53,978 nucleotides of DNA from Cupriavidus lacunae (GCF_003353055.1 NZ_QKWJ01000050.1:370-54347), one strand, 5' to 3'; positions 26,976 through 35,828 are shown, counted from the stretch's first letter. Notes: generated by a model not told the origin, from the sequence alone. Made by a program: numbers and translations.

Positions 26976-27000
26976 TTGACAAATTGGAACGATCGTTCCA
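26976..27000 (+). promoter_or_regulatory. Promoter/operator between tetR-2 and the NmrA-like gene
   Basis: TTGACA at 26976-26981 is followed by the perfect palindrome TGGAACGATCGTTCCA at 26985-27000, lying in the promoter spacer; a weak CATGAT could be the -10. The core ACGATCGT is the same as at the other TetR sites in this window, but the outer bases differ. Confidence 0.6.
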
Positions 27001-27520
27001 TGATGTGTGGATCGCTCGTTCGATGATACCTCTTAAAGGTACTGACCATGCTCAACCCCTCAAAGCCGCGGATCGCCATCGCGGGTGCAACAGGACGCGT
27101 TGGCGCTACATTGACGGCGTTGCTCGCCGCTGACCCGATCGACCTGGTCGCATTAACGCGCCAACCCAGCACAGCGCGACTGCCCGACGGGGTGGTCACA
27201 TTCAAGGTCGACTTCCAACGCGCGGAACGCTTGAGGAGACCCTGCGCGGCATCGACCGGCTCTTCATCGCGCATGGAACCTCCCTCGAGCAGGTCGCCAA
27301 CGAAATCGCGTTGATCGATGCAGCAGTTGCATCAGGTGCGTATTCCACGCGATGGCGGACACGATTCCACGCTGATGGCGGACAGCGTTCCAGCGTCATC
27401 GCGGACACCGTTCCACGGTGATGGCGGACAGCATTCCATTTGGATGGCGGACACCTGAGGCGGTGTTCTGAGTGACCCAAGTACGGCATAAGCTGCCCGG
27501 TTTTTTGACCGGAACCAGCA

Positions 27521-29065
27521 ATGCCCACACCCAGGGTCACCATGAGTAAGATACGACACACACTGCAATTGCTGCACGGCGGGGGACTGAGCACCCGCCA
27601 AATCGGGGCCGCACTCGGCATCTCCAAATCCACGGTCAGCGAGATAGCCAGCTACGCGCGCGCGGCCAACGTGGACTGGGCGCTGGCCCAGACACTGAGC
27701 GACGAAGAACTGCAAGCCCTGCTGTACCGCCCACCGGTGCCCCGGCAGTCGCGTCACCTCGAACCCGACTACGCCTACATCCACCGTGAACTGCGCCGCG
27801 CCGGCGTGACCTTGCAACTGCTGTGGGAGGAGTACCAACAGCAACACCAGGGGCAGGCCTACAAATACAGCGCCTTCTGCGAGAAGTACCACGGCTGGGC
27901 GACCAAGCTCAAGCGCTCGATGCGCCAGACACATGTGGGCGGTGACAAGCTCTTCGTCGACTACGCTGGCCAGACAGTCCCTATCGTTGATGCCAGCAGC
28001 GGGGAGATAACCCAGGCGCAAATCTTCGTCGCTGTGCTTGGTGCGTCCAATTACACCTACGCCTGTGCCACACCGACCCAGAAGGCAGCGGATTGGGTCG
28101 GCTCCATCATTGCCACGCTGGAATTCATCCGCGGCGTCCCACGCCTGCTGGTGCCCGACCAGCCACGTGCCTTGATGGCCCGGCCCGACCGCTACGAGCC
28201 GACTTCGCATCGCTTACTCGACGAACTTTGCGCCCACTATGCTCTGGCGGTGCTGCCGGCACGACCGGCCAAGCCGCGTGACAAGCCCAAGGTGGAAGTT
28301 GCGGTTCAAGTGGTCGAACGCTGGATACTGGCTCGGCTGCGCCACCAACGCTTCTTCAGTCTGGCCACTTTGAACCGCGCCATTACTACTCTGGTGGTGG
28401 AGCTCAACCAGCGTCCGTTCAAGAAGCTGCCCGGCTGCCGAGCCAGTGCCTTTGCCGAACTCGACCGCCCGGCACTGCGCCCGCTGCCAGCCACGCGCAT
28501 GGCCATTGCGAATTACAAGCGGGCGCGCGTCAACATCGACTACCACGTCGAACTCGACGGCCACTACTACTCGGTACCTCACGGCCTGGTTGGTGAGACC
28601 GTGGAACTGCGCGTCACCGCCACCACGCTGGAAGTGCTGCATGGTGGCAAACGTGTGGCAGCCCACCCTCTCAACGCGCGCCGGGGTGCCCACACCACCA
28701 CGCCCGAGCACATGCCGGCGTCACACCGGGCGCATCTGCAATGGACCCCAGCCAAGCTCATCGCCTGGGCCGAGCGCATCGGCGCCGCCACCGCTGCCGT
28801 GGTGCGCTGGCAAATGGAGCACCGCGCTCACCCCGAGCAGGGCTACCGCTCTTGCTTGGGCTTGATGCGTTTGGGGCGCCAGTACGGCGGCGACCGGCTG
28901 GAGGCCGCCTGCGCACGTGCCCAGTCGATTCGCTCGCCGCACTACAAAAGCATCGCCTCCATTCTGCGCAGTGGACTCGACCAGCGCCCGCTCGCCGCCC
29001 CCGTTGCCGTCCAGGCCACCTTGCCCTTGCACGAGAACGTGCGCGGCCCCGGCTACTACCACTGA
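27521..29065 (+). CDS. istA: IS21-family transposase IstA
   Basis: A 514-residue DDE transposase. An N-terminal helix-turn-helix (STRQIGAALGISKSTVSE) is followed by the catalytic core with Asp in KLFVDYAGQTVP, Asp in LLVPDQPRALM and Glu in KPKVEVAVQVVERW, then a beta-barrel DNA-binding domain (DYHVELDGHYYSVPHGLVGE). It looks intact. The start MPTPRVTMSKIRHTL is typical of the family. istB follows after 21 bases. Confidence 0.95.
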   Translation: MPTPRVTMSKIRHTLQLLHGGGLSTRQIGAALGISKSTVSEIASYARAANVDWALAQTLSDEELQALLYRPPVPRQSRHLEPDYAYIHRELRRAGVTLQLLWEEYQQQHQGQAYKYSAFCEKYHGWATKLKRSMRQTHVGGDKLFVDYAGQTVPIVDASSGEITQAQIFVAVLGASNYTYACATPTQKAADWVGSIIATLEFIRGVPRLLVPDQPRALMARPDRYEPTSHRLLDELCAHYALAVLPARPAKPRDKPKVEVAVQVVERWILARLRHQRFFSLATLNRAITTLVVELNQRPFKKLPGCRASAFAELDRPALRPLPATRMAIANYKRARVNIDYHVELDGHYYSVPHGLVGETVELRVTATTLEVLHGGKRVAAHPLNARRGAHTTTPEHMPASHRAHLQWTPAKLIAWAERIGAATAAVVRWQMEHRAHPEQGYRSCLGLMRLGRQYGGDRLEAACARAQSIRSPHYKSIASILRSGLDQRPLAAPVAVQATLPLHENVRGPGYYH

Positions 29066-29086
29066 ACCATCCCTCACACCGAAAGA

Positions 29087-29830
29087 ATGAACATGCTCAA
29101 CGAACACACATTGACCCAACTGCGCGCGCTGCGCCTGGACGGCATGGTCGCCGCCTTGGCCGACGCCGCCACCCAAGTCGCCACCAGCGACATGTCCTTC
29201 GAGCAACGTCTGGCCTTGCTGGTCCAGCGCGAGGTGGACTGGCGTGACAGCAAACGACTGGAGCGCCTGATGAAAGCCGCCCGATTGAAGGTCTCCTCGG
29301 CTTGCCTGGAGGACATTGATTGGCGCGGCAGTCGCGGCCTCAGCCGTGAACTCATCGCCAGTCTGGCCAGCGGGGACTGGCTGCGCCACGGTCACAACGT
29401 CTTGCTTACCGGGGCCACCGGTTGCGGCAAGACTTGGTTGGCGTGCGCCTTGGGCCAGCAGGCGGCACGGCTGGGCTTCTCGGTGCTGTACGCCCGCGCG
29501 CCAAGGCTGTTGGAGGAATTGCATGTGGCGCATGGCGATGGCAGCTTTGCGCGGCGCCTAGCGCAATTGGCCAAGCTCGACCTGCTCATTCTGGATGACT
29601 TTGCCATTGCCCCCATTGCGGCGCACGAACGAAACGATTTGCTGGAGTTGCTCGACGACCGCGTCGGCACTCGCTCGACCGTCATCACCTCTCAGTTGCC
29701 GGTCACGGCGTGGCACGCCTGGCTTGATGAGCCCACTCTGGCAGATGCCATCCTCGACCGCATCGTCCATGGTTCGCACAAGATGGCCCTGAAGGGCGAT
29801 TCCATGAGAAGGCTGCGCCAGGCCGACTGA
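29087..29830 (+). CDS. istB: IS21-family helper ATPase IstB
   Basis: A 247-residue AAA+ ATPase related to DnaC. The Walker A loop is GATGCGKTWLA and Walker B LLILDDFAI; STVITSQLPVTAWHAWLDEP and ADAILDRIVHGSHKMALKG are typical of IstB. It loads IstA at the target. It appears intact, so the element may still be active. Confidence 0.95.
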   Translation: MNMLNEHTLTQLRALRLDGMVAALADAATQVATSDMSFEQRLALLVQREVDWRDSKRLERLMKAARLKVSSACLEDIDWRGSRGLSRELIASLASGDWLRHGHNVLLTGATGCGKTWLACALGQQAARLGFSVLYARAPRLLEELHVAHGDGSFARRLAQLAKLDLLILDDFAIAPIAAHERNDLLELLDDRVGTRSTVITSQLPVTAWHAWLDEPTLADAILDRIVHGSHKMALKGDSMRRLRQAD

Positions 29831-30620
29831 AACACCGCCGCCGAACCGTCATTCCACCCTGATGGCGGACACTTCGGTTACGATTCATCCCGTCACTCAG
29901 GACACCAGCGCAGGGTGTCCGCCTTCGCATGGAACACTGTCCGCGATGAGTCTGGAATCACTGTCCGCCATCAGTGGAATGCGCACATCAGGCGTTCGGC
30001 ACATCGTCAAACTGTCCGCCCTCGGCCCCGCGACCCGACTTCTTCCCATCGCTTGGCACATGCAGATCGAAGCGCATTTGGCGCAGCAGCCGATCGCATC
30101 TACCGTCTTGCGCCCTAGCACTTTCAGCCATGTGCTCAAGCGTCTGGGGCCACACATCGCCGCCGGTTCCTGGGCCGGCGCAGCGGGTAACGGGCGTGTG
30201 AACTTCATCGATACCCGCGATGTTGCTGAAGTGGCCCGCATTGCATTGCTCGAGGAAATCGAGCCCGCGTCGCAACGTGCGTACCACCTGTCTGGTCCAC
30301 GTGCGTGGACCATGAACCAGGTGGCAGAGGAGTTGACCTGCCTACTTGGACATCCGGTTACTTACGTCGAACGTTCGCCTGCCGAACAGAGAGAGGCTCT
30401 GCTCGGCGCCGGACTTGCGCCGCTCGTAGCCGATCTTTTGGTTGGACTCGACCAAATGTTCCGCGAATCTGTGCTCGCCGAAACGACGTCGACGGTCGAG
30501 GAACTGACCGGAAAGGCCCCACATTCGTTGACCGAATGGTTGACCGACAACCTAGACGTATTTCGAGCGTGAGCTCTCCGTCGGGGGTGTCCCAGGAAGT
30601 GGGGTAAGTCTTGTGCCACT

Positions 30621-30687
30621 CGCTGCGCGGCAAAGCGCGTAGGGCGTAGCCCGAAGCGGCTTGCCCTACGCGCTTTGCCGCGCAGCG
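30621..30687. repeat. Long perfect hairpin with a shared loop motif, copy 1
   Basis: Two perfect 25-base complementary arms (30,621-30,645 and 30,663-30,687) enclose a 17-base loop. The 19-base motif AGGGCGTAGCCCGAAGCGG (30,641-30,659) recurs on the opposite strand in a second hairpin at 40.2 kb whose stem is different. It lies between the NmrA-like remnant and the end of araC and could act as a bidirectional terminator, but the shared loop suggests a dispersed REP-like repeat. Confidence 0.8.
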
Positions 30688-30812
30688 GCCATTTCGTTCT
30701 GGGTGGCCATCGTGAAGTCGGGATTAGTTTGATGTGCGATCCACCGAACTTTGTCCTTGAAGGAAATCACGATGACCAACGCCACTACGGCACCCCGGGG
30801 CCGCGTAACGCA

Positions 30813-31682
30813 TTAGCGCGTCGCAGCCCTGCGGAAATCGGACGGCGTGACGCCGGTCGCCTTCTTGAATGCGGTGCTGAAGTGCTGAGCGTGGCTGAAA
30901 CCGCAATCCAGCGCGACTTCAGTTGCGGTGCGACGAGGATCCAGGAGGAACTCTTTGGCCCGCTCGAGACGCAGACCGTACACAAAGCGCAAGGGCGTCT
31001 GCCCGGCACTTTCGCGAAAAGCCCGCATGAAGTGCCGCGGACTGACACCGGCAACTTGCGCCAAGCCCTTGATCGTGAACGGCCGCGACAAGTCGGCCTC
31101 GATGTAGTCGATAACGCGCCGCAAGCTGCTAGGTGGGAGGCCACCGCACGGCCGAATGGCGGCTGCCTGGCTGCCGTCGACCCGCGCCAGTAGGGCGAGT
31201 GCTTGCATTGCCCAGCCCTCGGCGAACAACCCGTAAAGGCTGTCTGCATTGCGCGCCTCACGGCATAGGACCGAAAGGCCACGTTGCAGATCTTCGTTGC
31301 CAAAGGCAATCAGCGGCCGATTGAAGTGGCAGCCGGCGTCGGAGGCAACGGCCGGGTCAAGGAAGACCACCGTGTAGTCGAAGCACGGGGCTACGTCGAA
31401 CTCGCCTTCGACTGAAATCGAGGCCGGGAACAGCGCAAGGTTTGTTCCTTGTGTTATTCCCGAGTGAATGCGGCGGCCGTCGAGTTGCAGATGCAACTCT
31501 TTGAGGCCGTTACGAAACCAGAACAGCGCGAGCCGCGGCTGACGAAAACGCCAAGAGATGGGCCCGGTCGCCCGACGCGCGAGGACTTCAACATGGGTGG
31601 TGCGCGAGTCAACAATGGTGCCGGATATGAGTTCGCCCCCAACCTCGCGGTATTCAGCTTGTGAGTCAAGGTGACCATGCAT
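30813..31682 (-). CDS. AraC-family transcriptional regulator
   Basis: A 289-residue regulator. The C-terminal 100 residues hold the two helix-turn-helices (FTIKGLAQVAGVSPRHFMRA and TATEVALDCGFSHAQHFSTA) and the end AFKKATGVTPSDFRR, all typical. The N-terminal half is an effector/dimerisation domain without a match I can name. It probably activates a nearby catabolic gene such as the BKACE unit at 32-33.8 kb, which reads in the same direction upstream of it, but no binding site is visible. Confidence 0.9.
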   Translation of the reverse strand: MHGHLDSQAEYREVGGELISGTIVDSRTTHVEVLARRATGPISWRFRQPRLALFWFRNGLKELHLQLDGRRIHSGITQGTNLALFPASISVEGEFDVAPCFDYTVVFLDPAVASDAGCHFNRPLIAFGNEDLQRGLSVLCREARNADSLYGLFAEGWAMQALALLARVDGSQAAAIRPCGGLPPSSLRRVIDYIEADLSRPFTIKGLAQVAGVSPRHFMRAFRESAGQTPLRFVYGLRLERAKEFLLDPRRTATEVALDCGFSHAQHFSTAFKKATGVTPSDFRRAATR

Positions 31683-32088
31683 TGCTTACCTCCACTTCGA
31701 CCTTGCGTCCAGCCTCATTGTGCGCGCGGCCGATTGACCTCGCAAGCGAATCACTCGCTGGTGAATACCCCTTATGGGGAGGGTCGCTGACGCATGGACG
31801 TCAACCGCGTTCGCTTTGCCCTCGCACATCGTGCACCTTGGCTCGACTCGTGCTGGTCTGAAGCAATAGCGATGCGATGAGCCATGACAACGGGCCCGCG
31901 AGGGGCCCGGCATCAAGCACAGTAGATCGGCGATTTAGGTCTAGCCGACGGCGTCGCCACATCTCGGTGAAGGGCACTGCTGGCCGATTGCAGCGTCGGC
32001 CGCACCGGCGCGCCTGATCTCGGCGCTCAGCCCCATGGACCTCGCAACGCGATTTGCTTGGCAAAAAACGTCGCCCCTGTTCCTTCTC
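31683..32088. other. Gap without a recognised gene
   Basis: These 406 bases lie between araC and the BKACE gene. I find only short shadow frames and no promoter or repeat. Confidence 0.4.
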
Positions 32089-33012
32089 TCAGAACTTGAC
32101 GTTCCCAATGCCCTTCAATTGCAAGATTTCCCGGGCTTCGTTCGGGCTGGCGATTTCGAGTCCAAGCCCCTCGATAATCTGGCGCGCCTGCCGCACCTGT
32201 GCGGCATTGCTCTCGGCCAGCGTGCCCCGTCCAAGCCACAGGCTGTCTTCCAATCCGACGCGCACATTGCCGCCCATACTGGCAGACATTCCTGCAAGGC
32301 GAAGCTGATCTTTGCCTGCCCCCAGCACCGACCAGTGATAGTCATTGCCGAACAGCCGGTCGGCCGTCCGCTTCATGTGCAACACGTCGTCAGGATGCGT
32401 GCCGATACCTCCCAGGATGCCGAACACGGTCTGAATAAAGAACGGCGCCTTGACCAGACCGCGCTCGACGAAGTGCGCCAAGTTGTAGAGGTGGCTCACG
32501 TCGTAACACTCGAATTCGAAGCGCGTGTCATTGGCGGCACATTGCGCTAAGGCGTATTCAATATCCTTAAAGGTGTTTCGGAAAATCAGGTCACGACTGG
32601 CTTCGAGCGCTTCGCGCTCCCAGGCATGCTTAAATTCCTTGAAACGCGCGAGCATCGGGAACAGCGCGAAGTTCATGGAGCCCATATTGAGTGAAGCCAA
32701 CTCGGGCGCAAAGCGCATTGATGGCTGAATGCGCTCCTCGATCGTCATGTAGGGCGAGCCGCCACTTGTGATATTTAACACTGCATCGGTGCGTGCCTTG
32801 ATTTGCGGCAAGAATCGGCCAAATGCATCGGGGCTCTGGTCCGGCTTGCCCGTGACAGGATCGCGTGCATGAAGGTGAATGATCGCGGCGCCCGCTTCGG
32901 CCGCGCCGACCGAGGCTTCAGTGATTTCTTCCGGAGTGACCGGTAGATACTGTGACATTGAGGGCGTATGAATCGCACCGGTGACAGCACATGTGATGAT
33001 GACTTTGCTCAT
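32089..33012 (-). CDS. 3-keto-5-aminohexanoate cleavage enzyme family (BKACE, DUF849)
   Basis: A 307-residue TIM-barrel enzyme that condenses a beta-keto acid with acetyl-CoA to give acetoacetate and a new acyl-CoA. The zinc ligands are in IIHLHARDP, TSGG is the ketoacid-binding loop, and GGNVRVGLEDSLWL carries the late Glu/Asp block. MSKVIITCAVTGAIHTPSMS is the typical start. The specific keto acid is unknown. It is downstream of a tautomerase and a transporter relic. A frameshifted stub of a second copy lies at 1.2 kb. Confidence 0.92.
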   Translation of the reverse strand: MSKVIITCAVTGAIHTPSMSQYLPVTPEEITEASVGAAEAGAAIIHLHARDPVTGKPDQSPDAFGRFLPQIKARTDAVLNITSGGSPYMTIEERIQPSMRFAPELASLNMGSMNFALFPMLARFKEFKHAWEREALEASRDLIFRNTFKDIEYALAQCAANDTRFEFECYDVSHLYNLAHFVERGLVKAPFFIQTVFGILGGIGTHPDDVLHMKRTADRLFGNDYHWSVLGAGKDQLRLAGMSASMGGNVRVGLEDSLWLGRGTLAESNAAQVRQARQIIEGLGLEIASPNEAREILQLKGIGNVKF

Positions 33013-33034
33013 GATATGAATCAGGAAGTCCACA

Positions 33035-33130
33035 TCAGGTGGCCAGTTCGGGAGCCAGCGCGCGTGACGAGCGTGCGATGCTTGCTAGCGTGAATCTGCT
33101 GTTGCCAGCTTCAGCGCGGGTTGACTTCAT
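33035..33130 (-). pseudogene. Remnant of the AAHS transporter start
   Basis: A 31-codon frame begins MKSTRAEAGNSRF at 33130 with the same AAAGGAGACAAGTCA ribosome-binding region that precedes the intact transporter at 3.6 kb (MKPIRAELAP...). It then runs into ELAT and stops; ELAT also ends a short frame before the BKACE stub in the left locus. So the transporter and SDR genes were deleted from this copy of the operon. Confidence 0.75.
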
Positions 33131-33404
33131 TGACTTGTCTCCTTTTATCTTCGGTACGAGGTTTTGGTGATGCAGCGAGGCCGAAACCTCGCTCCCGTTA
33201 GTCCGAGCATGGCGCGCGCTGAACCAAATGGCGCGGCGCAAGCGCTCTTCGATGCGCATGGTTAGCGAACCGTCGGTCGTTAGATTCACGACTCAGTCGG
33301 AGCGCGCCCGGACCGCTGCGTGGATCGGCTCGAATCGCTTGGTAGTGCGGTCCGGCTTGCGGTTTTGGGTCGCCCGCATGCAGATGCACGATGGGATGGC
33401 TGGA

Positions 33405-33990
33405 CCAAACCCTCACACGCGAGGGGCTTCGGGCAGGCGTTCACCGCCGCGCACGACGTATTTGGCGGGATACAGTGTGACGAGAACCTCGACTTCGTCC
33501 TCCGTTGCCCCGGTGCACGCGCTCCAGATCGAGCTCACCTTTTTGGCCAGCGATAGCACGGCGCCGTCGCTGCGCCCATCACGTATGTGGCAGAAGATCA
33601 GCGTTTCGGAAGTGGGCTCTCCCGAACGGTAGGTGTTGTCGGGCGTGGATTCATGGAATACGACGCTAATCAAGTCGAGCGGCGAAAGGATGATCTCCCT
33701 GATCGCGCTCGTGAACTCGCTGGCGATCTTGGCCTTGACGCCAGCTTCGATTCCGACCTTGCATTCGCAAACAATGATGGGCATGTTGTGTCTCCGTGAA
33801 GATAGGGCTGCTGAGGCCTCAGTCTCTCGGAACGTCGCCCTGGGTGATTGCTTCGGGGTGCCACCACTTGCTTGGAAGTGCCATGACATGGCGTCGTGCC
33901 GCCAGTCCAGGCCAAGATCGCTATCGGTGGCCGGCGCCCGCCAGGGCGACGTATTGCCCCAAACAGTGCTCACACGTTTCGCACCCGCTA
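33405..33990. repeat. Duplicated tautomerase segment, copy 2 (partner 3,712-4,310)
   Basis: Same orientation as copy 1. Near-identity covers the gene and about 110 bases upstream; the following about 90 bases are diverged with small gaps. Positions 33,131-33,404 are not clearly shared and hold no gene. Confidence 0.88.
33413..33784 (-). CDS. Tautomerase-superfamily protein, cis-CaaD-like, copy 2
   Basis: A 123-residue near-identical twin of the protein at 3.7 kb. The only differences I see are Ala to Ser and Leu to Thr in HESTPDNTYRSG. Pro2, the IRDGRSD Arg pair and the GGERLPEAP end are kept. The start at 33784 follows CGGAGA. It precedes the transporter relic and the intact BKACE gene, so in this copy it is probably expressed with BKACE. 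Confidence 0.75.
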   Translation of the reverse strand: MPIIVCECKVGIEAGVKAKIASEFTSAIREIILSPLDLISVVFHESTPDNTYRSGEPTSETLIFCHIRDGRSDGAVLSLAKKVSSIWSACTGATEDEVEVLVTLYPAKYVVRGGERLPEAPRV

Positions 33991-34141
33991 GACAGCCGGG
34001 GCGCTGCAGGAGCGGCTGACGGCAGCGTTGGCACAAGCTGGCGCCTGTCGACGCAGATGCGCGAGATTGAGCTCGCCTTAGCGCAGTCACAGGCTAAATA
34101 GTCGGCCCCGAACAATTCGTTCTGCAGGCTCGCAGGACACT

Positions 34142-34339
34142 TTAGCGAAGTGATATGGCGAGCTGATCGAGGTTCAGGAAGCGCAGAAACCAGGCACAAA
34201 GAAGCCGCAGCTTCCGCAAGACCAAGCGGATGTTGTGGCCAGCGCCGCACAGGACTGCATGCAGGGCATCGCCGAGCGCGCCCTTCAGCCAATTGCGATA
34301 CCGCCGCCAGCACCGGGCGCCCGTGAACGCGTGTGGCAT
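34142..34339 (-). pseudogene. IS5-like transposase, C-terminal fragment
   Basis: The minus-strand frame contains RNWLKGALGDALHAVLCGAG and HNIRLVLRKLRLL, which resembles the conserved tail of IS5/IS1182-type DDE transposases. The preceding codons in another frame (DEAPTFAGQRQVHSL) may be its continuation across a frameshift. No terminal repeat was found. It borders the H-NS/kfrA block. Confidence 0.5.
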
Positions 34340-34447
34340 AAAGAATGTACTTGCCGTTGGCCCGCGAAAGTCGGGGCCTCGTCGTTGGTTGTGTCGATCA
34401 GCCCCGTCACATCGGCGTTGGACAGAGGGCCGGAATAGTTTGTAGGC

Positions 34448-34708
34448 CTATCCAACCCGGAAAAACTCCACCGACTGCCCCGCATTGACCGCCCGCCGCA
34501 GCCAGTCGGGCATCTCGCCCTGCCCGTCCCAACTCTGCCCCGCGGCGTTGCGGTAGCAGACCACCGGCGGCGGCGCGGGCGGGGGTGGCGGAGGGGGCGG
34601 CGGATCGAAGCACCCCGCCGCTTCCAGCTCCTCCATGGTCAGCCCGTAGTCGGCCATCTCCGCCTGGATCCAGCGGATCGCCGCCGCCCGCTCAGTTTTT
34701 GCTGTCAT
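34448..34708 (-). CDS. H-NS-family small DNA-binding protein
   Basis: An 86-residue protein. The C-terminal half, YRNAAGQSWDGQGEMPDWL then RRAVNAGQSVEFFRV, is the H-NS C-terminal DNA-binding motif (usual form Y-x-D/N-x-x-G-x-x-W-x-G-x-G-x-x-P-x-W). The N-terminal part is a short helical oligomerisation segment, and the linker has a run of nine prolines followed by APPP. It starts at 34708 inside the last codons of kfrA (17-base overlap), so the two are translationally coupled. H-NS proteins on mobile DNA often silence it. Confidence 0.75.
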   Translation of the reverse strand: MTAKTERAAAIRWIQAEMADYGLTMEELEAAGCFDPPPPPPPPPAPPPVVCYRNAAGQSWDGQGEMPDWLRRAVNAGQSVEFFRVG

Positions 34709-35828
34709 GGCTGTCGTCACTGCTGTCGCTGTCGTCATCCGGGTTGGAGGCGGCCGTCGGCGCGCCCTGTCCTTTGCCCTGTTCTTCGCCCGGTGCTTGC
34801 TTCTCGGTCGGCGCCGGGGTGCCGGCCTTGCGGCGCCGCCCGCCACCACCCTCCCCCCGCCCGGGTGGCGCCACCCGCAATTCTGCCAGCAGCTGGCGCG
34901 CCAGCGCCGCTTCGGCCTCGGCCCGTTCGGCCCGGCGCTGCGCCGCGCCCAACTCCGCCTGCACCGCGTCCAGGTCGTGCGCCGCTTTGCGCTGCGCCTG
35001 CTCGGCGCTGGCGAGCCGATCGGCGAGCGTCGCGGCCTGGGCCTCGAGCCGGGCACGGCCCTCGGCCTGCGCCACCGCCGCGTCGCGGGCCTCGCTGCGC
35101 GCCGCTGCCAGTTCGCCGCGCAAGTCTTCGGCCGTGCGATCGCTCTTCTGGCGCGCGGTGCGCTCCGCGTCTAATTCGCGCAAACTGCGCCGCTCACTGG
35201 CCTCGGCCCGCTCCTGGGCGATGGTCACCTGCTCGCGGGCGCGCTCGAGCTCGGTCGAGAATTGGGTGCGCAGCTCCGCCAGCTGCCGCCCGGCGACCTC
35301 CAGCTCCGCCCGCCCCGCTTCCAGCCGGGCCTGGGTTGCCGCGTGCGCCTGGCGCTCCGCCGCCAGTTCCGCCTGCACGGCGTCGTGCGCCTGGCGCGCC
35401 TCGGCCAACTGCGCCAAGACCGCCGCCACCTCCTCCCGTGCGGCCGCGGTCTCGGCCCGCGCGGCGTCGCGCTCGGCCTCGGCGGCGCTGGCCGCATGGC
35501 GGGCCTCGGCGCGCAGCGTGGCCAGCTCGCCGGTGGCGGCCTCGTTGGCCGCCTGCCAGATGGTCTGGACCGCCCCGGCCGCGATTTCCTTCAACGCCTC
35601 CGGCAAGTCGGGATGGTCGATAGTCACGCGCGTGCGCCCGCGCAGTTCCTGCCAGAACGCCTGCAACACCTCGGAGGGCGTGCCCATGCTGCCCTTGCGC
35701 ACCAGGCTGTAGAGCTTGTTGGTGGTGGGCGTGACGCCGTAGCGGAAGAACAGCAAACCGCAGACCTCGCGATAGAGCGCACGGGTTTCGGGGAAGCGCG
35801 TGCGCAACTCGGCAATGTCGTTGGCCAT
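34692..35828 (-). CDS. kfrA: KfrA-type DNA-binding coiled-coil protein
   Basis: A 378-residue protein. The N-terminal about 110 residues (LYREVCGLLFFRYGVTPTTN, KLYSLVRKGSMGTPSEVLQA) match the KfrA_N DNA-binding domain. From about residue 110 to 330 it is a continuous Ala/Glu/Arg-rich coiled coil, and the end is acidic and Ser/Asp-rich. KfrA proteins bind plasmid DNA and aid segregation; TnpT-type resolution proteins of some Tn3 elements have similar architecture. The ATG at 35828 is only 3 bases from the end of a Tn3-family element, so its native ribosome binding site is gone. Confidence 0.8.
   Translation of the reverse strand: MANDIAELRTRFPETRALYREVCGLLFFRYGVTPTTNKLYSLVRKGSMGTPSEVLQAFWQELRGRTRVTIDHPDLPEALKEIAAGAVQTIWQAANEAATGELATLRAEARHAASAAEAERDAARAETAAAREEVAAVLAQLAEARQAHDAVQAELAAERQAHAATQARLEAGRAELEVAGRQLAELRTQFSTELERAREQVTIAQERAEASERRSLRELDAERTARQKSDRTAEDLRGELAAARSEARDAAVAQAEGRARLEAQAATLADRLASAEQAQRKAAHDLDAVQAELGAAQRRAERAEAEAALARQLLAELRVAPPGRGEGGGGRRRKAGTPAPTEKQAPGEEQGKGQGAPTAASNPDDDSDSSDDSHDSKN

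Larger units (their letters stand above)
27337..29985 (+). mobile_element. IS21-family insertion sequence, complete
   Basis: The element is 2,649 bases long with ends TGCGTATTCCAC and (reverse) TGCGCATTCCACTGATGG, flanked by 7-base direct repeats CATCAGG at 27,330-27,336 and 29,986-29,992. It holds istA and istB. The left end has five tandem units of about 21 bases built on ATGGCGGACA and TTCCA, and the right end has several in inverted orientation; these are the usual multiple transposase-binding sites. The perfect target duplication means a fairly recent insertion. Confidence 0.95.
27048..30572 (+). pseudogene. NmrA-like/NAD(P)H-binding SDR, frameshifted and split by IS21
   Basis: The 5' part (27,048-27,336) reads PRIAIAGATGRVGATLTALL, an atypical-SDR Rossmann start as in NmrA/QOR2 proteins. 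At about 27,225 a frameshift moves the frame to LEETLRGIDRLFIAHGTSLE. At codon SG of AAVASG the gene is interrupted by an IS21-family element. Reading resumes after the 7-base target duplication with VRHIVKLSALGPATRL and continues through STVLRPSTFSHVLKRLGP and FIDTRDVAEVARIALLEE to the stop at 30572. Rejoined, it would be about 290 residues. Confidence 0.85.

Noticed and set aside
27337..27460. CRISPR-like tandem repeat pattern
   Set aside because: The spacers are too short and the repeats lie at the end of an IS21-family element, where multiple transposase-binding sites are normal.
34585..35712. Plus-strand open frames of 276-375 codons opposite kfrA, Ser/Ala/Arg-rich
   Set aside because: They mirror the Ala/Glu/Arg coiled coil of kfrA on the other strand. 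The low-complexity composition explains the absence of stops.
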